From Morinoia aosen (lineage: Eukaryota > Arthropoda > Malacostraca > Amphipoda > Talitridae), in assembly GCA_030386875.1 (NCBI GenBank), contig CM059557.1:59598514-59662513 (forward strand): DNA of 64,000 bases. The letters run 5' to 3'. Positions 55,423 to 64,000 of this stretch are shown here, piece by piece. The notes beneath the pieces were generated by a model. The model was given only the letters and a program-made list of their open reading frames with translations, was not told where the DNA came from and did not search any database. Positions within the stretch are counted from its first letter, which is position 1. The number at the start of each line of letters is the position of its first letter. A program made the position numbers and the translations under genes.

Positions 55423-57350
55423 GGCGTAGTCCAATATATGTAGTTGCTCGCAAGAGCGAAAATGGTATCTGAAAAAAAGGTTCCAGCAGTATGGTCTTGG
55501 GTCGGCAGCGGCCATCTTGAACAGGGAAGGGGAAACGTTTCGGATTGTGAGAGTTGGATGTTTTTTAATGAATCACTATATTTTTCATGCTTTTACCATT
55601 AAATATTCTATCTTGATTTTTAATAATAATATGTCAAGCATTTTGATCATCATGACATCGCTATGAAAAAAGTCAACGAATAACTTCGCTCTGATTGACT
55701 GATTTGAGTGTTTTGAAACCCTACTGGCTCACATTGGCAGTAAGTTGAAACCCTATTGGCTCACACTGGCAGTATTGGCAGTGACTCCCACATCTCCAGA
55801 GACACGCTCCAAGACGATGGAATAGTTATGACGTTGTTACGAGACGCTTTCCCCTTTCTAATTTGCATTGAAAGGTATCTCAGATTAAAGGAAAGGTACA
55901 CCTCCAAGCAAACATGCAAATGATAATCCAATTTGCACAAGTGAAATTCAAACACAGCATTATCATGACTATGCACCACAAAGAGCCTGCAAAATAAGTT
56001 AAAATTATTATGGGTACTTACCAAGTTCGGGGAATAGACAGACTTACATCTGTATGACACATTTTTCTTATGAGTTTTTCTTTGTTCTTGAGTAACGACT
56101 TGTTCTCTAAATATGCTTGGAACATAACGCGATTGAAAAACTTACGAACATATACTCACAAATTATTTCAAGTTACACGATCGGTATGCAAAGAACACAG
56201 AATTACAAATTGGTAAACCTGAATTGTGATCTTCTCAAGTCCTAAAATTGGCCCGCCAATTTACTTCTCTCGATTACAAATGTTAGCTATTGAACTATGA
56301 AATTTAAGGACTGCAGACTTTAAACAAGTTGATTACAGTACGCGTTAACACGAAAGACGAACACATTTTGAAAACCCTGCACACAATGATTGCATACTAT
56401 AATCAATGTTTTTAACTCTCTAAGCCCACGTTTTGATACTCATTCTGTTCATTTTTATTCTATCAGTTTTCGATTTGAACCACGAGAAGACACATTTTCC
56501 GACTGATATTTCCCTCGCAACGACGACGGTAGCACAGCAGGAAATTGAAGGAACGAGATACACCCTCCACCTGTAAGCAAGAAAACATTCTATTTTCTAT
56601 TCCCATATTACTTTTCAGTGTTCATTTATGTATATTTTAAATTTTTTCTATTATGAAATATTCTAGACAGTATGTTTTTATCATAGAGAAACTTTTCAAA
56701 TAATTCAAAGTGACATTTGTTCAGATAATTTTATCTAACTCACCGAATCCATGTCAGCATTCTTGATTTTCTGCCAATTATTCATTTGATACGTCGTGAT
56801 ATTTAAGCACGTCATGACGTATCTTGTATGAAAAATGTTCACACAAGTTAACCAAGGTTTAAATATTTTCTTTGTTTTCTTGTATTCAATATCCTTTAAC
56901 ACATTTCATTGAAGGTGACCGTATTTACCTATACATATGAACACTACAAATGCCCTTATTGATAATTATTTAAATTGAAATGTTTTATTTCAATAACATC
57001 AATAAATTACGCTGACGGTGCTTCTGCTTGCGACGTATCTGCTCACAGCGTTATACATTTTTTATGAAAGCATTCTGGCCTACACTTTTTAACGAAACTC
57101 TTAAGCTATCGGATACACTTCCTTTCCAAGAGGTTTCGCGTAAGGAATCCATACATTTTTAAAGTTTTTCAACCAGCTAACTGTTTTTGAAAGCCTAGCT
57201 GGCACCCTCCGAAGGTACCTCTAAATTAGCCGGAAAAATAGGGTAATTTCTATACTATGATACGTACAATCTTTAAATTAGTACCAAATTAAAACTCGTG
57301 ACGAGCACAACATTTTTATGTACGGTCCCGTGGCCCCTTAATGGTCAACC
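55423..57350. other. Non-coding, nothing recognised
   Basis: A short local repeat (GAAACCCTAxTGGCTCACA, 55718-55770) is the only structure seen. Confidence 0.4.
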
Positions 57351-57411
57351 GATTTTCTCGATAAGTCTCATTTTTTGTGCCGATTCTAATTTCTAAACTA
57401 TTACTCGGACG

Positions 57412-58105
57412 CAAAGCTGGGCGTTATCGCGATAAATTATCGCGATATTTTAACGCGATAACGATTTCGGATTATCGGTTATCCGATAATTTTTTTTCCC
57501 GAGTTAACGATTTATCGGTATCGCCGATACTTATGGTTCCAAACTATCGATAATCGATAATTTCAGTTTTTCCCGCTGGGATTCGACATGACGGGGTGGG
57601 ACGAGTTCGGAACAGGAACTATACGTGTAGGATGTACGTGTTATGGTGTAATAAGGTTGGCCTCTTTTGTGGCCTTTTTGATCAAAAGTGTGGCCTCATG
57701 TGGACTGGGACATCTAGCTGGCAACCCTGTGGGTGAGACCGTGACGACACGTATTCAGTCCGTATTTAGCTCCTCTGATCGTTGGATGTACATTCAAGTC
57801 CGTCTTGTTTAAGGTCAAACTTACATTATATTAATTCATTGATAATATGAGTGATATAGAAGAACTTAGTGATAGAGATAGGGAGGTAACCAGTGGCCCT
57901 AGTGGAGCTAGACTAGCTTCACTAGGGCCATTTTTGTGGTATTATTGATGTTGGCGACTTGGCGTATAATTCTAGTGTACCAATATCGTTATCGCATGTA
58001 TCAGAATTTTGGATTTATCGATTTATCGGTTATCGCCGATAAGGTTTTCGTTATCGATTTATTGGTTATCGCGATAACGTTTTTTCATTATCGTGCCCAC
58101 CACTG
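57412..58105. mobile_element. hAT-type MITE, 694 bp, with perfect 8-bp TSD
   Basis: It is flanked by CTCGGACG on both sides (57404-57411 and 58106-58113). The ends are CAAAGCTGGGCGTTATCGCG and, inverted, CAGTGGTGGGCACGATAATG. Both subterminal regions are packed with ATCGATAA/TTATCGCGATAA palindromes. The 74-codon open frame inside has no transposase similarity. Confidence 0.92.
57894..57930. other. Long hairpin inside the hAT-type MITE
   Basis: Two 18-bp arms (TGGCCCTAGTGGAGCTAG and its inverted partner) are separated by a single A, with one mismatch. No T-run or promoter motif next to it gives it an obvious function. Confidence 0.85.
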
Positions 58106-58615
58106 CTCGGACGAACTTCAAAATGGTTTCAATTTAGACATCAAATCATTCTCCACGTCGACATGTATAATAAAAATCTCGTACGCTTCCTTAGGAGGCA
58201 GGAATGAAGGTTCCCATACCACCTCAATCGCATGGCGATTTTCTCGACAAGTCTCATTTTGCAGTGATTCTAATTTCTAAACTATTACACATATAAAATT
58301 CAAATTGCTTTCAATTTAAATATCAAATCGTTTTTTCACGCCGACTTGTATAATAAATGTATGTACAACGCTCTGTCGCACCAAAGTATGTAGGTGGTTT
58401 CTTTCAATGTAAGTAGGTGCATCTAACATTATTATTTTTATTTTAAACTCGGCTTTTACCTCCTGCAATCGGTCAGGGGGAAGACGCCTAACTTTAGGTG
58501 AAAGTTTAAGGAATGCAGGCGCATTCGCACTAACGGATGTGTTATTGGCGGGAGCCATCTTAGGTATTTCGCCGGTTTAAATTGGTGTTTCGTACATGGA
58601 CATTTTTGCTTTAGT

Positions 58616-58812
58616 GCTTCAGTAGCAATGGTGCTGCAGCAGCAATGGAAATTGCGAAGGTTATTAGCTTCATTAGCAATGGAAATAATCCTAGAAGATC
58701 TCCTATGGTTTGCTTCAATAGCAATGGAAATGCATGAAGAGTTTTGTAAAAGGTGGCTTCAGTAGCAATGGAAACACATGAAAAATTTGTTAGGATAGGC
58801 TGCAGTAGCAAT
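58616..58812. repeat. Irregular repeats of GCTTCAGTAGCAATGGAAA
   Basis: Six to seven copies of a 15-19 bp motif (CTTCAGTAGCAATGG and variants) are spaced 25-55 bp apart with unrelated spacers. Confidence 0.75.
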
Positions 58813-59780
58813 GACTTATTATTAAGGAAGAGTTTAGAGAGGAAATACTATGTTTGACTACTGAGAACTGAACTAGAGAAAAGAAAAGAATGGAAGGAAC
58901 ACTACCTCCTCCAAGGATCAACATGCAACAGCTGCAAACAGCCTCGACATGCGCTCAAAAACCTCCAAATGATATGGCTGTGGCAATTTAATTGTTTGAT
59001 TATTTATCTAACTCTGGGGTTTACCAGTTTAAAGTTCTTGTTTTTGCTGGTTAAAGGTTGAGAATTTGGTTGATTTTGTATCGAACAAAGTTTGGCGTTC
59101 CGTGATAAGGCAGGGTCACCAGACGCCTGGGAAGGCATCAATATTGGATGGGATGAATTGATATGGCCGCTTACTCAGAAGGAGTGGGTCCGGACGCAGT
59201 ATTTCAAGCGTCTAATAATCAAACAGGCAATAATAAAAACCACAATACAACCATCACTTGGGGAGAATGAGAGAATAGACTGTCTCGCCTTTTTATTAAG
59301 TGGAGGTTGAAGGCTGACGTGTAGGGGCTTGATGCTTGGTTCGTGAGACGTTCTTGGGAAGAGTCCGAGGCGGTTGAAGAATTTCAGACGATGCGTTCAG
59401 CTCAGGCTTGTGGAAGCGTGTACTGGAATGTGAAGTTCAGGATGGTGTAAAGTGTGGAAGGTACCGACGCTAAGTGGGAAAGCTGAACGGTTGGATAAAT
59501 TCAGTAAGAATGGGGGGCTCTCGACCCAATGGTCTCAACTGGAGATTTCTAGAGGCTTAGCTGCAGGGATGCAGGCCTTCCTGTTTAGTAAGTTTGGAGA
59601 GGAGGAGGCGGAGGAGGCAATCTCCTTCTAATCTTAATGCAGGGTGCCTGCAATTAAGAGGTTAGGGTTTGGCTCCATAACGTGTTTGTGAGTATAAGGG
59701 AATGTGTGGTCCAGTAGATCCTATAAGGGAACATCGAGCTGGATTAATTTCCACGATAACGAGCCTATTCATACACATGT
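58813..59780. other. Non-coding, nothing recognised
   Basis: A GGAGG-rich stretch near 59590-59620. The 72-codon frame at 59092-59310 has no recognisable content. Confidence 0.4.
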
Positions 59781-59954
59781 GCAAGACTGCTGCAGTCTGC
59801 TGCTTACAAGAAGAACAATGGCAGAAGTCTAGTGCTAAGGTCAGTCCGCAGCTCTAGCGCCCGAGTTGCAAGACTGCTGCAGTCTGCTGCTTACAAGAAG
59901 AACAATGGCAGAAGTCTAGTGCTAAGGTCAGTCCGCAGCTCTAGCGCCCGAGTT
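59781..59954. repeat. Perfect tandem duplication, 2 x 87 bp
   Basis: Units 59781-59867 and 59868-59954 are identical. They start GCAAGACTGCTGCAGTCTGC and end CTAGCGCCCGAGTT. Identity indicates a recent duplication or an assembly artefact. Confidence 0.9.
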
Positions 59955-61195
59955 GCAGCCTGAATCATCTTAACACCCAGAACCGGTGTTCAAGACCAAC
60001 TGGTCATAAGCTCTATCTTGATATCACAAGCAGTAACACAACTGAGTATGTAATCTAAATGAACTAACAGCTAGAAGTAAAATAGCTACAGCACTGAGGT
60101 AATTCAATAATGTACCAAAAGTAAATATGAGAAATGGTGAAGCCTCTATTCTCTATAATTCAGATGAGCAAGAATTGCTTCTAGGCGCAGCAAAATTACA
60201 TATAAAAAGGAGTAACATATAAAAAGACACAACAGTAAAAACAAACTAAAGATGGAAACAAAGTTACAGTGATTTAGCAAAGGCTAGCAAACGCTCAATT
60301 AAATTCAGGGAAACACACACACATATTGAACTTACTCATAAATGATCTTTGTGGACAGCAGAGTGTCTTAAAACACTATGCTCAGCACTGATAAAATATC
60401 TAAGGAGCTAATGCCAACATCTTAATAATATTGAGAGCACAATAAAGATTCATCGGAGACTAGCAAATACAAAAGGGAAAACAATGACAAAGATGGTGCA
60501 GTGAGCTTGAAGCTTGTGCCTAACTAACACCGATACAGAGAAAACATATAGCGAATGTTCTTAAGTTAATCACAAAAAATGAGCTCTCACTACACAGACA
60601 AGTTAATATAATGTAGTCTAGACACAATAAAACACTTAACATTAAACACTTGTTACTTACATATGCCCCCTCTGGGGCCCAAGCACTACACTCAGGAGAA
60701 TCTCTTACGTGAATGACGACTCTGCCTGGAAAGCTGGCTTTATATACGCTGTGTACCGGAAGAACGTTTCCGGAACGAATGAACTTGCGGTATGGTTCTA
60801 CGTGAAAACGCTGTTCTTTCTTGTCGAAGTATTTCTTTGGTCAAATTTTAATAGATTTAGGGGTAATGTTGAATGACAATAGTAATCTAAAATTTTAAGA
60901 ATGATTGCGTTAACTTTACTTAATTTTAGAAGATGGTTTTAATAATTTATGAAATTTAGAATGAAGTGCGGCTGTGGGCGTTCACTACAGCTACCCCTCC
61001 CCCCCCCCCCCCCCCCCACCCCTCCCCCACTAAGGAGACCGAAAGGTCTGGTAACAGTGAAGCTGTTACCTGTAAAATGCAAGCAAGAATTACGAGGGAA
61101 AGATCCCAAAAGAAAGCTTTGACCGAGGAAAATAGTGGAAAACTGATAGAACGAAGTGCACCACCCAAAGTCTGCGCGTAACGGGCCGGCAGACG
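59955..61195. other. Non-coding with a 19-nt C run
   Basis: AT-rich sequence with a homopolymer C run at 60999-61017 in a C-rich patch that ends near 61028. The open frames over it are compositional. Confidence 0.5.
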
Positions 61196-61197
61196 AC

Positions 61198-61468
61198 TAG
61201 TTATTGAAATTTCGGTAAGTAAAGCGAGAAACTTGGAGTTTATATATTGTCAGTAACACACAGCAGGACACAGTAAGTTTACATCACGAACAAAAGCGGG
61301 GGAGTGGGCTCCAGCCAAGCCTGAGAACCATGAGCTCAGTTCCATGAGAACCATGAGCTCAGTTCTCAACGTAGAGTACTGTTTAAACACATTCTAACAC
61401 AAGAGCACTGTAACATTATCAGTATTATACACAAATACATTCAAGGTGCTACAATAAAGGTTTCAACA
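61198..61468 (-). repeat. Probable Copia 3' LTR
   Basis: On minus, a purine tract GAGAAGGAG (61469-61477) is followed by TGTTGAAACC, a typical Copia LTR start. A TATATAAA box lies near 61240. The far end is not defined, because the other LTR is outside the window. It contains a 23-bp direct repeat, GAGAACCATGAGCTCAGTTC, at 61322-61367. Confidence 0.55.
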
Positions 61469-61477
61469 CTCCTTCTC

Positions 61478-61729
61478 ACATTGAATGTGTGTCAGATGAG
61501 ACCATTCCTAACTTCGTTTTAATAGGTTTTTTGTCATTAAGACACTCTACAAGAGACCATACTTTGTTTTGATTTATAGGCTCCATCTCATTCTCCATAG
61601 CTGTCTCCCATAGTTTTGCTTCTGGTCTACTGAGTGCTTCTTGAACACAAGATGCTATATCAAGCTCATTTTTCATTAAAAACACCCATTCACCAAACCT
61701 ATCAGGAGCCCGTCGATACCTGGCTGATT
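61478..61729 (-). pseudogene. Copia pol, start of RT, truncated
   Basis: On minus, RRAPDRFGEWVF is followed by the conserved Copia RT start (ALSRPEAKLWETAMENEME, then NKVWSLVECLNDKKPI). The similarity ends after KPIKTK, and the purine tract follows within about 40 bp. Most of RT and all of RNase H are therefore deleted. The upstream side is cut by the TIR insertion at 61730. Confidence 0.8.
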
Positions 61730-62779
61730 CCCAGGTAGCAAAATTTATTGACCTAATATTGAGCCAATATACAGTCTCAATATTGACTGGATATTCAAAA
61801 TAAACATTGGGGCAATACCTTATTTTGGAAAATTTGGTTGATATTAGAAAAATATATTGGCCCAATAACAATATTATCATCAACCCAATATCAACTAAAT
61901 ATTGTGTCAATATTGACTTGAAAATGAAGTGTTCCCTTCAATAACGTTGGCTTAATACTCAATTCCTGATAGGTTAATATTTGTAAAACAAATGGCCCCG
62001 AAAATGATAATTTCACCAACCCAATGCTAAGTTTTATGTCTCTATAGACTTCATATAGAGGTGTTCCTTAGAAAAACCTTGGCATGTAAGGCCTGGAGGT
62101 ATTGCTGCTCTAGCAACCAAGTCTCAATTGCGGCGAGAGAAGCAACGGCTTTAGTTACAAACTCGTTCTTCTCCTGAATTTTCTAATGAGCAACCATTAT
62201 TTATACTTTTCCACTTTCCTCATTGAAAATTTTACATTTACACGTATTAGTATTACTGAATACAAATGGACTAGAACTGAGTTTGAGGGGCAACTAAGGT
62301 AGGGCACTACAGGCCCAATACTTATTTTCTGACATCAAGTGGATATTGGTAGAATATATTGTCCCAATAAAAATTCATTTTTAACCCAGTATCAGCTAAT
62401 TACTGTGTCACTATTGACTTGATATTGAGGTGTTTCCTTGAGCAAATTACTCCGTATTATTGGCGTACAATATCAACCCAATATTTGGGCAATAGTAATT
62501 TATATTTTAACAAATTTTATTAAATTGCGAGGTTTTTAATTATTATGAGATAGTTTCCACTTATATGAATATCGTACATATATATATACACTGTTAGTTC
62601 AATATTAGAAATGAAACTATTTACTACATTGTCCCAATAACAAGTTGAAATCATAAATAAATATATATTTTTTCGATATTGTCTTGTTATTAGCCTGATA
62701 TTGTAATCCAAGATTCCAATATCAGGTCAATAAAAAATTATCAACCCAATATTGGCCTAATAATTTCTTGCTACCTGGG
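61730..62779. mobile_element. TIR element inserted in the Copia copy, 1.05 kb
   Basis: The ends are CCCAGGTAGCAA (61730-61741) and its inverse TTGCTACCTGGG (62768-62779). They interrupt Copia pol between integrase and RT. The interior is AT-rich and full of CAATATTGGGTTGATAT-like words in both orientations. It has no transposase. A 5-bp target duplication (CAACC/CAGCC on minus, one mismatch) is possible but not clear. Superfamily unknown. Confidence 0.75.
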
Positions 62780-63700
62780 TTGTCTAGACTCCACTCCCTC
62801 CATCCCAGCCTCTGACTGTTCATGCTCCGCCTCTTCCTCAGAGTCTTCTGGTTCTGGTTCTTGAGGAAGAAGAGTAGAAGTACCATCATTTACTTCTGAA
62901 GGCTCCTTCTCAATTGGCATCTGCTGAGATTCATTGAACATAACGTCTCTACTTAAAAATATCCTTTTGCTGCTTATGTCATACAGACGATATCCTTTGG
63001 ATCCACCTCCATATCCTACAAGAACACACGGTTTAGATTTTGGATCAAGTTTTTCCCTCTCATCTTTGGGGACATGAGCGTACGCACTGCAGCCAAAAGT
63101 TCTGAGGTGCTGTACATTGGGCTTGTGTCCATTAAGGGCTTGATAAGGAGTCATATCATTCAATGCACTAGCACGGCTCCTATTTTTGACATACACGGCA
63201 GTTGATATAGCTTCACCCCAGAATAATTTTGGTAACTTTGAACCAGACAGCATAGCTCTGACAGAGTCAAGGAGAGTTCTATTCATTCTTTCTGCAACTC
63301 CATTTTGTTCAGGTGTCTTAGGCGCAGTTTTTTCATGGATAATTCCTTCCCTTTTTAGGAATTGTTCAAAGTCATTAGAGATGTATTCCCCACCGTTATC
63401 GGAGCGCAGAATTTTAATTTTGTGATCATAGTGATTTTCTACCAGAGATTTGAACTCCTGAAACACTTTAAAAACATCACTCTTGTGTTTGATAATGTAC
63501 ACCCAAGCATATCTGGAGTGGTCATCTATGAAGGTTACAAAATACCTTCCACTCCCAAGTGATATGGGATTAAGCTTGCCACACACATCACTGTGAATTA
63601 GTTCTAAGGGCCGGCGTTCCCTTTTGTGATTTGTTTTGGGGAACGGAAGCCTATGATTTTTACCATCACAACAGTTTTCACAAAAAAATGTCATCTCCAC
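62771..63700 (-). pseudogene. pol: Copia integrase region
   Basis: On minus: CENCCDGKNHRLPF completes the zinc region. The catalytic core follows, with Asp in IHSDVCGKL, Asp in LRSDNGGEY and Glu in PEQNGVAERMNRT. Thirty-five residues lie between the last two. The conserved tail LRTFGCSAYAHVP, FVGY-like LVGYGGGSKGYRLYD and an acidic linker follow. Within this part the frame is intact. It inserts element cDNA in active copies. Upstream, it is joined by a frameshift near 63690 to the pre-integrase domain. Downstream, it is cut by the TIR insertion. Confidence 0.9.
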
Positions 63701-64000
63701 TCACAGAACAACTAAAACCTTTAACAAGATTCTTAGTGGCTAATTTCTTAATATTATTAAATCCTAGATGACACAATCGTTTATGCCACAGAATTTCATC
63801 AGAGGAAACGTTCATGCATTTAGCAGCTGAATTAAGGGTGCAATTAAATTTATACAATTTTCCTACTTTACTGCCTAAGGCAATTAGTTTGTGGTCTTTA
63901 TTTACAATCTTACATGAGCTTTCGTCAAAGTAAACTAAGTTTCCACTTTCTGTAATCTAAGGCACAGATAGTAAATTGTAGGCTAAGCCAGGTACAAACA
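63695..64000 (-). pseudogene. Copia pre-integrase domain, partial at window edge
   Basis: The minus strand reads VPGLAYNLLSVP, a stop (TAG), then GSKVGKLYKFNC and LWHKRLCHLGFNNIKKLA, the GAG-pre-integrase domain with its H..H zinc ligands. The frame then shifts before the integrase part at 63700. Gag and protease lie outside the window. Confidence 0.8.

Larger units (their letters stand above)
57351..58370. repeat. Imperfect tandem duplication split by a MITE
   Basis: GATTTTCTCGAxAAGTCTCA with the following TCTAATTTCTAAACTATTAC occurs at about 57351 and again at about 58229. In both units the sequence continues with TTTCAATTTAxAxATCAAATC. The first unit is interrupted by the hAT-type MITE at 57412-58105. 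Confidence 0.75.

Noticed and set aside
60956-61181. Open frames on both strands over the poly-C run (glycine- or proline-rich)
   Set aside because: Explained by the homopolymer tract; no gene structure.

Overview
The window looks like nuclear DNA of an arthropod. It is AT-rich and gene-poor, with spliced genes and many class I and class II transposons of types common in arthropods. Two host genes are supported, both on the minus strand. One (15196-16682) encodes a secreted glycoside hydrolase family 7 (GH7) cellobiohydrolase-like enzyme with one intron. The other (22540-32263) encodes a four-exon chemoreceptor of the gustatory receptor (7tm_7) family. Animal GH7 genes are known mainly from crustaceans (wood-boring isopods, amphipods, Daphnia), so a crustacean or a related non-insect arthropod is my best guess. 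The sequence alone does not prove this.

Layout. 1-330: 3' end of a PIF/Harbinger transposase gene. 2.3-3.3 kb: simple and 27-bp tandem repeats. 4.0-4.5 kb: internally deleted mariner-type transposase. 6.7-9.2 kb: two inverted copies of a Helitron-like 5' end carrying 23-residue (STPR-like) repeats, with a mariner-type fragment between them. 11.8-13.1 kb: an old direct duplication of about 600 bp; one unit carries a short hAT-type MITE and the other keeps the empty site. 15.2-16.7 kb: GH7 gene. 19.1-20.8 kb: complete but frameshifted DD41D transposon. 22.5-32.3 kb: gustatory receptor gene, with two MITEs in intron 1. 35.7 kb: 26-bp tandem repeat. 36.3-38.2 kb: second DD41D transposon, broken only by one in-frame stop. 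38.4-39.0 kb: decayed Tc1-like transposase.

39.2-50.0 kb is a nested structure. A PIF/Harbinger remnant is split by a 10.15-kb Ty3/Gypsy LTR retrotransposon (39779-49932) whose two 220-bp LTRs appear identical by eye. The Gypsy element has gag with two zinc knuckles, a canonical -1 slippery heptamer just before the gag stop, protease, RT/RNase H and integrase. It also has a second frame break inside RT, an extra small ORF in its leader and a spliced-looking membrane-protein ORF downstream of pol. 50.1-51.0 kb: 5'-truncated non-LTR retrotransposon. 54.2-55.4 kb: TIR element with TAA target duplications. 57.4-58.1 kb: hAT-type MITE with a perfect 8-bp duplication. 58.6-60 kb: short repeats. 61.2-64.0 kb: a decayed Copia element (minus strand, running off the window) interrupted by a 1.05-kb TIR element.

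The two host genes show no functional link. The rest of the window is mostly a record of repeated, nested transposition. The observations most worth follow-up are the animal GH7 gene and the extra ORFs and recoding signals of the young Gypsy element.
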